NCBI GenBank assembly: GCA_031546985.1
Contig: JAVBJN010000024.1
Location: forward strand, 1-64,000
DNA length: 64,000 nt
Origin: JAVBJN01 sp031546985
GTDB taxonomy: Bacteria > Bacteroidota > Bacteroidia > Chitinophagales > Chitinophagaceae
Reading direction: 5' to 3'
A program made the translations under genes and the position numbers. Of this stretch, positions 50,491-59,238 are shown one piece after another; positions within the stretch are counted from its first letter, which is position 1, and every line of letters starts with the position of its first letter. Below the pieces are notes generated by a model that searched no databases, was not told the DNA's origin, and saw only the letters and a program-made list of their open reading frames with translations.

Positions 50491-51021
50491 TCAGCCAATG
50501 TCTTTCCGTTTTTTGTCATGCTGGATGTAGAGGATAAGCCCCAGGATAAGCACGCCGGAAAAGATGGCGATGCGGCTCATACTTTCGGCATTAACCGAAG
50601 CTGGCGCGCTGGATTGGGCAATGCGTATACCGTCTTTTTGAATTTCGCGAACGGCTACCTCGCGGTTAAGCCCCAGTATGATGCGTTTGGCCGCAATGGC
50701 AGCGCCTTTTAGCCGGGCGTCGTCCCATTGGGTACGCCATACCGTAACGGTAACCTCATCGCCCGGCTTTAGCATTTGTGCCGGGACTGTATCTTTTATA
50801 ACCAGCTCCAGGTCCAGCCCTTCGGGTTTGATAATGGTTTTCGTCGGGGTGGGGTTGCCAGCGGTACCAATGGCCGCGATGCGGCAGGTCTCCTGTTTCC
50901 AGTTGTTGGCAGCCTGCGGGTCGTTATCAGAACCGGTTCCGTTGTGGTATAACCGCACGATAATGGCTGTACTGAAAAAGGCAAGGAGAATGGTAAATGC
51001 GATGAGTAATTTCTGTTTCAT
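50491..51021 (-). CDS. Hypothetical membrane-anchored protein
   Basis: A 176-residue protein with a TM or signal anchor at residues 5-23 and a second hydrophobic segment near the C-terminus (about 148-165, MSRIAIFSGVLILGLILYIQ). Between them lies a beta-rich periplasmic domain (LDLELVIKDTVPAQMLKPGD and TVTVWRTQWDDARLKGAAI). No family recognised. It precedes the gene at 50142 by 52 bp and follows the gene at 51047 by 25 bp, so the three may form one unit. Confidence 0.65.
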   Translation of the reverse strand: MKQKLLIAFTILLAFFSTAIIVRLYHNGTGSDNDPQAANNWKQETCRIAAIGTAGNPTPTKTIIKPEGLDLELVIKDTVPAQMLKPGDEVTVTVWRTQWDDARLKGAAIAAKRIILGLNREVAVREIQKDGIRIAQSSAPASVNAESMSRIAIFSGVLILGLILYIQHDKKRKDIG

Positions 51022-51046
51022 AAATCCTTTGAAATAGCTTGAGCCG

Positions 51047-51559
51047 TTAAATGTTAGTAGCTGGCAGCCCTGTAGGGTGGCTGGTTTTGTGCACCCATTC
51101 TTCGGTAAGTAAGGCGGGGGCAGGATGGATGGTTAAGCGTTCTTCAAAATGGTGCCTGCATATTTTGATCAGATCCTCTTCGAGGGTGCTTATGGTCCAC
51201 CGGAAGAGCTCCAGGTGAGGTGCCGGTATGTGTAGGAGCAATACCTGCATGTATTGGTGGAGGCGGTATTGGTCGAGCACTTTAAAATAGCTGCCCCGGG
51301 GCAACAGTGCATGCCCGAACCGTGAAGCGTGTGCATTAAAATAGGTCTGGTCTTCGGCAAAGGAAGTGGCAATGAGCAAGCGGAGGCCGGCTGCCATACC
51401 ATCGTTTTTCCAGCTCATATGGGTTATGTCTGCTTCCTGTAGTATCTGCCCCGGCTCGTATGCAGCAGCCATATCTTCCTGCCAAAGTGTATCGCGATGA
51501 TACAGCTTGAGCCTGGAAAATGTTTCCTGCAGGGCTTGTATATAACGGGCTCTTTCCAT
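51047..51559 (-). CDS. Hypothetical protein
   Basis: A protein of 170 residues from ATG 51559 (or 181 from the ATG at 51592) that is rich in leucine, histidine and aromatic residues. It reads MERARYIQALQETFSRLKLY and later FRWTISTLEEDLIKICRHHF. No TM segment, signal peptide or family. A perfect -7 box lies about 200 bases upstream at 51784-51791, giving an unusually long leader. Confidence 0.55.
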   Translation of the reverse strand: MERARYIQALQETFSRLKLYHRDTLWQEDMAAAYEPGQILQEADITHMSWKNDGMAAGLRLLIATSFAEDQTYFNAHASRFGHALLPRGSYFKVLDQYRLHQYMQVLLLHIPAPHLELFRWTISTLEEDLIKICRHHFEERLTIHPAPALLTEEWVHKTSHPTGLPATNI

Positions 51560-51592
51560 AGTTGACAGCGCAAGGTTATGGGGTTGGCACAC

Positions 51593-52086
51593 CTGCGGTT
51601 AGGGTTATAATAATATACGCTGGGGCCTGGAGCAAATACCTGCTTTAGACCTCATAGGGCATGGTAGTACAAAGGCTTAAAACCTTACAATAGTCGGGCT
51701 AAACATTAAATCGGGTGTGGTTCTTCAGAGACAGCAGGTGTAGTAAAAAAATCCTGCCGGCGTTTGGGATGTAAACGTGGTTGCAAAGTTATAGTATTAT
51801 TCAATAAGTCCGTTCCGACGCTGCAAATTGTTATAAAATGATGTAGCTGCCAGCTTGCCGCATACATAAATGCTTATATGATTAAGGAAATACGAATAAT
51901 TATTAGTAATTTAATATAGTAAATTGATTACCTGATTTTTCAGTTAGCCGGAAATCATTAACCATAGAGCCCGATGGTCGATTCATTGCAATGGTTTCTG
52001 CTAGTGTGCAATAGTTGAATAACTAAAACGGCTTACCGTCTTACATATTTTTACTAACCCATTGTATCACCTTTAACCTATCTGTT
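51593..52086. other. 494-bp intergenic region with a leftward promoter
   Basis: No ORF. TAACTTTG on the minus strand at 51784-51791 is a perfect -7 box pointing toward the hypothetical gene at 51047. The section between the box and that gene is GC-balanced and could form an RNA leader; the part right of 51800 is strongly AT-rich (runs of TAATTATTAG and AATTTAATATAG) and presumably carries the promoter of the HdeD-like gene, although no clean -7 box is visible there. Confidence 0.5.
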
Positions 52087-52671
52087 ATGAGCAACACTTT
52101 TCTTGCAGGCATGCATAATGCAATCAAATACTGGTGGATCTACCTGCTTACCGGTATCTTGTTTATTGCGCTGGGCATCTGGGTATTCCGCACCCCGGTA
52201 GAGTCTTATGTGGCGCTAAGCATCCTGTTTACCCTTACCTTTCTTATAAACGGTATTTCGGAAGTGATTTATGCCGTATCCAACCGAAGAACCCAGAAGG
52301 GCTGGGGATGGATTCTTGGCAGTGGATTGGTAGACCTGCTTATTGCCTTTATGCTGCTTTCCAACCCGGGTATTTCGTTACAGGTATTGCCGTTTTATGT
52401 TGGCTTTGCACTCCTGTTCCGCTCTGTTTCGGCGGCAGGCATGGCCATTGAATTAAAAACCATGTCGGTGCCCAATTGGGGGTTTCTGCTTTTGCTGGGC
52501 GTGCTGGGTATTATGCTATCCTTTGTGCTGCTCTGGAACCCCGTTGTGGCGGGTATGACCATCGTGTTCTGGACGGCTATGGCTTTTATCGTTATTGGCG
52601 TGTTCCGAATTATGCTGTCTATGAAACTCCGCAAACTGCACGAGATCGGGCATGCGGTGCTGCGCTCCTGA
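52087..52671 (+). CDS. HdeD family (DUF308) membrane protein
   Basis: A 194-residue protein with six TM segments in three hairpins, the HdeD/DUF308 layout. Conserved-looking elements include WWIYLLTGILFIALGIWVFR and FLINGISEVIYAVSNRR, with GWGWILGSGLVDLLIAFMLL in the middle. HdeD-type proteins are linked to acid tolerance in enterobacteria, but their role in Bacteroidota is unknown. It is followed by a terminator and then by the CBS-protein gene. Confidence 0.88.
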   Translation: MSNTFLAGMHNAIKYWWIYLLTGILFIALGIWVFRTPVESYVALSILFTLTFLINGISEVIYAVSNRRTQKGWGWILGSGLVDLLIAFMLLSNPGISLQVLPFYVGFALLFRSVSAAGMAIELKTMSVPNWGFLLLLGVLGIMLSFVLLWNPVVAGMTIVFWTAMAFIVIGVFRIMLSMKLRKLHEIGHAVLRS

Positions 52672-52693
52672 TTTACACTTAAAATCGATGCCT

Positions 52694-52724
52694 CTCCCGG
52701 TCGGCAACGATCGGGAGTTTTTTT
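52694..52724 (+). terminator. Hairpin terminator after the HdeD-like gene
   Basis: CTCCCG and CGGGAG (with TCG/CGA extending inward) form the stem, followed by seven T residues. Confidence 0.8.
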
Positions 52725-52790
52725 GTGCCTACCTGATTACAATCATGTATTTCCCTGATCTGTTTCATGGTTTACACACAGGTAATCGGG

Positions 52791-52808
52791 TAAGTTTGAT
52801 GTATCAAA
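52791..52808 (+). promoter_or_regulatory. CBS-gene promoter with overlapping inverted repeat
   Basis: TAAGTTTG (52791-52798) is a perfect -7 box, and TTTGATGTATCAAA (52795-52808) is a perfect inverted repeat that covers its last bases and the transcription start, a good place for a repressor. Confidence 0.55.
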
Positions 52809-52836
52809 TCAGGAACACAATTAAAACTGAATAAGC

Positions 52837-53256
52837 ATGAAAAAAAGAACACACGTGTCGCAGATTATGACAACGGAAATGATTACGGTAAGCATCAATG
52901 AAGATCTGCGCAAAGTAAAGGAACTGATGAAGAAAAACCATATCCGTCACCTGCCGGTAGTATCGGGTCAGGAGTTGCTGGGCATCATTAGCCAGACTGA
53001 TTTGATGCGTTTAAGTTTCGGTAACCTTTTCGATGGCCAGGAACAGGCAGATGAAGCTATTTTCGATATGCTCAAAATTGAGCAGGTAATGGTAAAGCAT
53101 CCTAAAACCATTGGTGCAGAAGATACCATTAAAGAAGTGGCCGAATACCTTACCACTGTTGAGTTTCACGCACTGCCGGTAGTAGAGGGTAAAAACCTGG
53201 TGGGTATTGTAACCACTACAGATGTGATCAAATACCTGCTGGAACAGTATAATTAA
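52837..53256 (+). CDS. Two-CBS-domain protein
   Basis: A 139-residue protein consisting of a tandem CBS pair (Bateman module): HVSQIMTTEMITVSINEDLR ... IRHLPVVSGQELLGIISQTD, then VMVKHPKTIGAEDTIKEVAE ... FHALPVVEGKNLVGIVTTTD. Such modules bind adenosine nucleotides and act as energy or second-messenger sensors; there is no attached effector domain. It has its own promoter and terminator. Confidence 0.93.
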   Translation: MKKRTHVSQIMTTEMITVSINEDLRKVKELMKKNHIRHLPVVSGQELLGIISQTDLMRLSFGNLFDGQEQADEAIFDMLKIEQVMVKHPKTIGAEDTIKEVAEYLTTVEFHALPVVEGKNLVGIVTTTDVIKYLLEQYN

Positions 53257-53306
53257 CTTAGTGTAGTCGCATTCTTTTTATAGTTTTTGTTCAACGCTCC
53301 CTCGGT

Positions 53307-53342
53307 AAAACCCCGGATGACCATAGTCTCCGGGGTTTTTTT
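53307..53342 (+). terminator. Hairpin terminator after the CBS gene
   Basis: AAAACCCCGGA and TCCGGGGTTTTTTT flank a TGACCATAGTC loop. Confidence 0.82.
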
Positions 53343-53403
53343 AGTTGAAAAAGCCTACCCGAATGAACTAAAAAAACGATTGTTGTAACAACGGAAAGGA
53401 GGT

Positions 53404-53411
53404 TAACTTTG
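53404..53411 (+). promoter_or_regulatory. -7 box for the WG-repeat operon
   Basis: TAACTTTG, perfect match, 25 bases upstream of the ATG at 53437. Confidence 0.75.
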
Positions 53412-53436
53412 CAGCCGCAGGCCAACCAGTTACATT

Positions 53437-56097
53437 ATGAAGAGATTGCTTTTTTTATATACAGTGCTACTTATGGGCATAGCCAGGCATGCAAGCGCAC
53501 AGGTTGTGCAGTACGATGCTGGTTCGGTTTTTAACAATGGCTATGCAAGGGTGCAAAAAGGCGAAAAGTCGTTTTACATCGATACAACCGGCCAATATGC
53601 TTTTGATAGTTATGAGCTTATAAAGAATTTATATCCTACCGATGAGGAAACCTCCGGAGCTGTAACCCTGAAAGGAGCTGTGTTGGTTACTAAAAACGGA
53701 AAGCAAGGTGCGCTGAACCGTAATGGCAGCTGGAGATTGCAACCGGAGTACGACCACATAGAGACCGATGCTTACACTTACTGGCGCGTAAGCAAGGATA
53801 ATAAAACCGCCATTTTCTCTGCTAACGGATTTGAACTGCCTTTCCTGTTCGAAGATGCCGATATACTGGATAGTGTGCATTATATGGTAAAGCAACAGCG
53901 TGGCTGGGGCGTATACAGCGCTGTGCAAAAGCAACTGGTGGTGCCGGCGGTGTATGAAGAGATAGATTATTGCTGGGGTTGCGGTCACAAATTGGATTAC
54001 TGCTATGCAAAAAAGGACGGAAAATGGGGCGTGGTAAGTTTTACCGGCGCTGTGCTTATCCCTTTTGCCTACGATCACCAGCATATGAACATGCGTAGCG
54101 ACGATTGGGTTACTTCTTTTACCCGGAACGGAAAGCAGGTGGTGATCAACATCTATACCCAGGCGGTAACCGATTGCCCCGATGGTTGTGAAAGCGAACT
54201 GCGCTGGAACTTCAAAAAAGTAAAGCAAGGCAATAAATATGGCTTGCAGAACGGGCAGGGAAAATTGGTGATGGAGTACCAATACGATGATTTTGAAATG
54301 TGGTCGGATAAATACGAAGCGCCCAAGCCATATATTGTTTTTATCCAAAACGGGAAATATGGCATGGCAGATACCACTGGTAAAATATTGCTCGCTGCCC
54401 AATACGACCGCTGGCCTTACTGGGCGGGCGAACGTTTTTTAACCATCTGGCACAATGATAAAGAGGGACTGGCCGATATCAAAGGCAAAATTATAAGTCC
54501 GCCGGTGTATGAATCGGTTTCTGACATTTACCTCGATAGCCTCTACCTGGCTACTAAGGATGAAAAGATGATGCTGTACAATTTCCGCAACCAACCGGTA
54601 TTGCAAGGCACCTACGATGAAATTGCCGAAGTGCGGCTGGAGAGTGGCGACCGGGATTCGGGTTTGGTGCTGGAACTGAAGCGCGGCAAACTGCTGGGCA
54701 TGTACAATATGCGTACCCGGGCCTATGTAGAACCTAAGTATAGTGCTATTTACTTTCATGCCTATAACAAAGGCGATCTTGCTGGTTTATTTGAAGTGAG
54801 ACAGGATGACCGGCGTGGTGTAATGGACCGGAGCGGCAAACTGGTGATGCCCGTGGTGTACGATAGTTACATGGAAACCTTATCGGGCTACCCTTCGTTG
54901 GTTATGGTGAACAAAGACGGGAAATATGGTGTTTTTGATCTCCAAAGCAAAAAAGAACTGGTACCGCAGATTTATAGCAGCCTGCTTCAATACAATGAAG
55001 ATTCTTCGCTGTTGCAGGTAGCTATAGATGATGGTGAAAACGAAAAGTATGGTTTGGTAAATACCCGGGGTGAAGTGCTGTTGAAGCCAATTTATAAAGC
55101 CATCACCTTGCAGGACAAAAACTTGCTGCTGCTGGCGAAGGAAAACGCCGGGATAGTTACGTATAGTTTGTTTAACAGCATAAGCCAAAAAACAACTTCA
55201 TTGCCGTATGCCCATGTTTGGGATAGCCATATACCCGGGTTGCTGATTGTAGCGCGCGACACCAGTGCGCCCACACAACTGGTCAATATCCATACCGGGC
55301 AGGTAGTGGCAGATGGTTACCAGACCTTTACAACGCAGGGATATAATGGCACGCAGGTAGTGCCCGGTATATTTGAGTTTACACGGGAGCTGACGCTGGT
55401 GCTCAAAAACGGTAAAATGGGGTTAATGAATGTGCAGGGAAAAGTGATACTGCCGGTGCAATACGATGAAGTATCATACCTCGAAAAAGGTTACTATTTA
55501 TTGGTGCAGTACACCACCGAAAAAGACACGTACGGTGCACCCAAGGCGCATTATGGGTATGCCGATAGTGCAGGCAAGGTAATTGTTCCGGTAGTGTATG
55601 CTTACAACCAGCGTTCTGTTTTTGATTATGTGCGCGACAATTACCTGCTGTTACAAAAGCAAACCGGCAATGAACGGGTGGTAGAAGGACTGGCCCGTAA
55701 AGATGGAAAAGTTATTATAGCGCCCGATTATAAAGCGGTAACGCCCGACCAATTCAGGAGCGGCTTTGTGGTGCTGGGCGATAAAGGGGTAGGCTGGTTT
55801 GATAAGGAAGGCAAACAATGGGTAGCGCCTCAGTTTGACGATTTTTTGTATGCTACAGAAAGTGCCTTCTCCTGGGATGTTAAAACCACTATAGAATTTC
55901 CGGTAACGGTACAAAAAGGAAACGAATACAGCTACTACAGCTCTGGCGGTAAAATGCTGCCTATTCGCTTTAAAACCATATTGCCTTTTAAGCAGGATGC
56001 AGATGTGTGGGGGTATCCGCCCACCGTACCGGCCGATGCACCAGCACCACCGGTATTGCCCCAACCGAAAAAAAGTAAAAAAACAGGCGTCCGATAA
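53437..56097 (+). CDS. Exported WG-repeat protein (886 aa)
   Basis: A large secreted protein with a signal peptide ending HASAQV. The rest consists of many WG (KWG-leptospira) repeats, recognisable by units such as KKDGKWGVVSFTGAVLIPFA, KYGLQNGQGKLVMEYQYDDF, KYGMADTTGKILLAAQYDRW, RRGVMDRSGKLVMPVVYDSY, KYGVFDLQSKKELVPQIYSS and GVGWFDKEGKQWVAPQFDDF. The C-terminus is a proline/lysine tail (APAPPVLPQPKKSKKTGVR). WG repeats are thought to build beta-sheet solenoids for binding. It is the first gene of a tight five-gene set, with its own promoter. Confidence 0.85.
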   Translation: MKRLLFLYTVLLMGIARHASAQVVQYDAGSVFNNGYARVQKGEKSFYIDTTGQYAFDSYELIKNLYPTDEETSGAVTLKGAVLVTKNGKQGALNRNGSWRLQPEYDHIETDAYTYWRVSKDNKTAIFSANGFELPFLFEDADILDSVHYMVKQQRGWGVYSAVQKQLVVPAVYEEIDYCWGCGHKLDYCYAKKDGKWGVVSFTGAVLIPFAYDHQHMNMRSDDWVTSFTRNGKQVVINIYTQAVTDCPDGCESELRWNFKKVKQGNKYGLQNGQGKLVMEYQYDDFEMWSDKYEAPKPYIVFIQNGKYGMADTTGKILLAAQYDRWPYWAGERFLTIWHNDKEGLADIKGKIISPPVYESVSDIYLDSLYLATKDEKMMLYNFRNQPVLQGTYDEIAEVRLESGDRDSGLVLELKRGKLLGMYNMRTRAYVEPKYSAIYFHAYNKGDLAGLFEVRQDDRRGVMDRSGKLVMPVVYDSYMETLSGYPSLVMVNKDGKYGVFDLQSKKELVPQIYSSLLQYNEDSSLLQVAIDDGENEKYGLVNTRGEVLLKPIYKAITLQDKNLLLLAKENAGIVTYSLFNSISQKTTSLPYAHVWDSHIPGLLIVARDTSAPTQLVNIHTGQVVADGYQTFTTQGYNGTQVVPGIFEFTRELTLVLKNGKMGLMNVQGKVILPVQYDEVSYLEKGYYLLVQYTTEKDTYGAPKAHYGYADSAGKVIVPVVYAYNQRSVFDYVRDNYLLLQKQTGNERVVEGLARKDGKVIIAPDYKAVTPDQFRSGFVVLGDKGVGWFDKEGKQWVAPQFDDFLYATESAFSWDVKTTIEFPVTVQKGNEYSYYSSGGKMLPIRFKTILPFKQDADVWGYPPTVPADAPAPPVLPQPKKSKKTGVR

Positions 56098-56127
56098 TCC
56101 GCTTCGCGATCACCACATTATCTGATC

Positions 56128-56901
56128 ATGAAAACAACATACTTGCTTTTATTATGGCTATTGCCTTTTGCCACAGTGCAAGCCGGGCAAACGGGTAACA
56201 TACCGCAGCGGCAATACATAGCGCAACTGGCCAGTCAGATCCATAATGTAAACAGCTCACACGATGAGTCTGATACGCTGGATGCATGGAATAGCAGGCT
56301 TCAAAATGCTTTGGAATCGTTTGGCACGCAGCAGAAAGGTTTTATGAACGATGATTTTACAGATTGGGACGACGAAGGTATGGCTACCATCACTTCTGCC
56401 GATCGCAAGCTTAAAATTGTATACTGGAACTCCCAGCAGGGAGGTACCATGCGCGACTATTACGCCTTGCTTTTTTACCAAAGCGGCACCCAGGTAAAAT
56501 GCCATAACCTGGAGGCTACCGATATTTTCTCTTACCACGGCATAGAGTCGTATAACCGCAAAGATGGTACTATGGCTTATTTGCTGCTAAGTATTGGACA
56601 TGCCAGCAACCGCGATAAAGTGAGCGCAGTAGCGGCCGTTGGTTTGGTGAACAACAAGCTGGTGACGAACCTGAAGCTGTTTAAAGCCGGCAGCAAAATG
56701 CTTTCGCGCATTTCGCTGGCATTGGATATGGCAACGGTAAATTCGCAAGATGCATTTATCTTCCTGGGCAAAGACCGCAACGACCTTTTGATTCCCGTAG
56801 CCGATGCAGATGGTAAAGTAACGCCTGACAGATTTTTGAAATACCGCTACAACGGCGATCTTTTTGTGTTTGAGAAAATAATTACCTATAAAACCAAGTA
56901 A
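56128..56901 (+). CDS. Exported hypothetical protein
   Basis: A 257-residue secreted protein with a signal peptide (TVQAGQ). The mature part is predicted to be beta-rich and includes WDDEGMATITSADRKLKIVY and IESYNRKDGTMAYLLLSIGH; the end reads LFVFEKIITYKTK. No family recognised. It lies 30 bp after the WG-repeat gene and shares one base with the next gene (TAATG), so they are co-translated. Confidence 0.7.
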   Translation: MKTTYLLLLWLLPFATVQAGQTGNIPQRQYIAQLASQIHNVNSSHDESDTLDAWNSRLQNALESFGTQQKGFMNDDFTDWDDEGMATITSADRKLKIVYWNSQQGGTMRDYYALLFYQSGTQVKCHNLEATDIFSYHGIESYNRKDGTMAYLLLSIGHASNRDKVSAVAAVGLVNNKLVTNLKLFKAGSKMLSRISLALDMATVNSQDAFIFLGKDRNDLLIPVADADGKVTPDRFLKYRYNGDLFVFEKIITYKTK

Positions 56902-57395
56902 TGACTGATTTACGATCGCATACCGCTAAAAGAAAATTGCTCCTGTCCTTTGCAGTAATGCTGGCTTTGGTTTTAACCTCGGCTTATATTACCCAATCGC
57001 CAGATCCGGGTGCGGCTACGCAGGACTTTTTTGTGGTGCAAACCCTGCCTACGTTCCTGGTGCCGCTGGAGATTGTAACGGTTTTTGCTTTTTACTACAT
57101 CAATCTTGCGCCAGGCTATGTGTTAAAGGGCTGGAAAAAAATACTGCTGGCATTCCTGGGCATGTTTATTGCTTTTATCTGCGCTTTATTTGTATCGGCG
57201 GTGCTCAATCCCTGGCTCATTGGCCTTATAGATCCTAAGGTGGGTAATGAGCTTACCGCTTCGCAGCAATTGTTTTTTAGTTTTTACGGTGGTTTTGAAC
57301 TGGACTTTGCACCGTGGATTACCGTACTTGAATTTGCCTTGTGTAACCTGCTGGTGCTGCAACGCATCAATAGCCGTTTTAAACCTGTACTATGA
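56901..57395 (+). CDS. Membrane protein of the WG operon
   Basis: A 164-residue inner-membrane protein with four hydrophobic segments (about 13-30, 47-66, 80-105 and 138-155). Charged residues are few; AFYYINLAPGYVLKGWKK lies between segments. No family recognised. Overlaps its neighbours on both sides (one base upstream, ATGA downstream), so it is a firm member of this operon. Confidence 0.7.
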   Translation: MTDLRSHTAKRKLLLSFAVMLALVLTSAYITQSPDPGAATQDFFVVQTLPTFLVPLEIVTVFAFYYINLAPGYVLKGWKKILLAFLGMFIAFICALFVSAVLNPWLIGLIDPKVGNELTASQQLFFSFYGGFELDFAPWITVLEFALCNLLVLQRINSRFKPVL

Positions 57396-58129
57396 AAAAA
57401 GTGATAACCTTATTGTGGCTGGCAGCGCTGCCTCTGCTGACTATTGCCCAAACCAAAACCTTTAAATGGGGCGATGAACTGTGTGAGTATGCCAGCACCT
57501 ACAACAGTGCAAAATATACCGAACAGCAGCTGCGCAATACCTTTGAGCTTATGCGCTCTAGCGGCGGTGTTGGCCTGTCTACCAGCGATGTGGCTTTCCG
57601 GTTAGATGCTATTCAGAAATTGAATACAGATAGTCTGGAAAAAGAATACAAAGCGGTTAAAAAGCATCTTACCGCATTGGATATTGTGCCTGTGCCATAT
57701 TGGGAAACCCTGCGGCAGCGCAAGTTAAAGCAGATAGAAGAGGAATACGCGCTTAAGAAAGTAAACATACAGGCCTATAAAGATCCTAAAATACTCAAGA
57801 CCTATACCGCAGCACCCGAATGTGTAACCCGGTATGCCGACGCGCTTATAGCCGGTGACGATAAACTGGTAGCAGTGTGGCGTGCACAGGTAGAAGAGCA
57901 ATGTAAAAACAATGGTTCTCCAAAACGGCTCAGGCAGGAATTCGATACCTATTACAACTCCCCGCAGCGGATGGCCTATGCCCGTATGGAAGTCCTCACT
58001 TTTGGCTGGAGCAATTGTGCCAATGCGCATATCAGCTATGTAGGCTCCGGCGATGAATCGTTAGAAATAGACAAGCAATTCCGCAAGCTGTTTATTAAAA
58101 CCAAAACCGTAGGTTGCGATGAACCATAG
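57392..58129 (+). CDS. Exported hypothetical protein of the WG operon
   Basis: A 245-residue secreted protein with a signal peptide (LLTIAQ) and a largely helical mature part with five or six cysteines (Cys31, Cys143, Cys167 and three near the end), which suggests disulfides in the periplasm. Representative stretches are LRNTFELMRSSGGVGLSTSD and FGWSNCANAHISYVGSGDES. No family recognised. Starts by ATGA overlap with the membrane-protein gene. Confidence 0.65.
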   Translation: MKKVITLLWLAALPLLTIAQTKTFKWGDELCEYASTYNSAKYTEQQLRNTFELMRSSGGVGLSTSDVAFRLDAIQKLNTDSLEKEYKAVKKHLTALDIVPVPYWETLRQRKLKQIEEEYALKKVNIQAYKDPKILKTYTAAPECVTRYADALIAGDDKLVAVWRAQVEEQCKNNGSPKRLRQEFDTYYNSPQRMAYARMEVLTFGWSNCANAHISYVGSGDESLEIDKQFRKLFIKTKTVGCDEP

Positions 58130-58153
58130 CCTTTCTAAACCCTATAAATCAGT

Positions 58154-59125
58154 ATGAAAAAATTATGGATAGCGGCTGTAATGGCCACCAGTGTGCTTGC
58201 TGCCAGCGCTCAAACCCGTACCGATATTGCTGTGCTGCTCAGCAACCCTGCTGATGTGGCCATCATAAACCTGGTAAAACAATTGCCCCATACCGAAGCC
58301 AACGAAACAGCATATGGCACACAACTCTCTAACCAAAATGCTGCTGAAGCGGGTAAACTCTCGTTTAAAGATGTGCCGTTGCATACCATTTCGCTAACCG
58401 TAAAGGAGCATAAAGTATGTTATGCTGAAATGTCTTTTGAACCACAGTACATGCCCAAAACCGCCCGCCGTGAAGCTTTTTTAAAAGCGCTCAAACCCAA
58501 AACGCAAGCCTTTGATAAGATTTACGCTTATTTCCAGCAAGCGTATGGTACCCCTGCAGAAAGCGACAATGAAAGCATTTACATGCGCGATCATTTCTGG
58601 AAAACGAAAACCTGGAACCTGGGCGTAGGTTATTCCATACCAGACCCGGACGAAAACGGTTACGAAATACGCACCGAGGTCGTTTTTATGGACCCTGCAA
58701 TGGCAAACGAAGCCGCAACACAACCGGCAGCTCCAAAGGATTATGAATCCTGCCTGGCTTATGTAAAGCAATATGGCGATATTCCTTATAGCCGTACATC
58801 GCCGGCTGGTATAGAAGAAAATGCAAGCATTTTTGCCAATGAACCCGATGAAGCCAAAGCCATGCTGTACATGGGCTATTTGAGCGAATATGCCGATGAC
58901 AATGGCATGAAAGCCAAAGCGATGGACTGGTATATTAAAGCGGGCGAAAAAGGTAGTGTAACGGCCATGCTCGTACTAGCCGATCAGTTTCAGGCAGAGG
59001 ATTATCCCGGGCAGTTGCCCAACCGGCTGGTACAGCCCGATAAACAAAAGGAAAAATACTGGCTCACGCAGGCTTCGGCCAAAGGTAGCGCAGAGGCCAA
59101 AGCAAGGTTGAAAACCTTGAAATAA
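58154..59125 (+). CDS. Exported Sel1-repeat-like protein of the WG operon
   Basis: A 323-residue secreted protein with a signal peptide (AASAQT). The last ~90 residues contain Sel1/TPR-like helical units (AKAMLYMGYLSEYADDNGMK, AMDWYIKAGEKGSVTAMLVL and YWLTQASAKGSAEAKARLKT) of the kind that scaffold protein complexes; the N-terminal two thirds are not recognised. It is the last gene of the operon, 24 bp after its neighbour. Confidence 0.72.
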   Translation: MKKLWIAAVMATSVLAASAQTRTDIAVLLSNPADVAIINLVKQLPHTEANETAYGTQLSNQNAAEAGKLSFKDVPLHTISLTVKEHKVCYAEMSFEPQYMPKTARREAFLKALKPKTQAFDKIYAYFQQAYGTPAESDNESIYMRDHFWKTKTWNLGVGYSIPDPDENGYEIRTEVVFMDPAMANEAATQPAAPKDYESCLAYVKQYGDIPYSRTSPAGIEENASIFANEPDEAKAMLYMGYLSEYADDNGMKAKAMDWYIKAGEKGSVTAMLVLADQFQAEDYPGQLPNRLVQPDKQKEKYWLTQASAKGSAEAKARLKTLK

Positions 59126-59238
59126 CAGTGGCTTTGCGATGCTGTTTTGAACACCCAACCCCCGTTGGGTATATTCTTTAAGTTGCCACGCAGCAAATAG
59201 CCGTTAAAGTTGTTATTTTGATGTTGAAACTACCCCTT

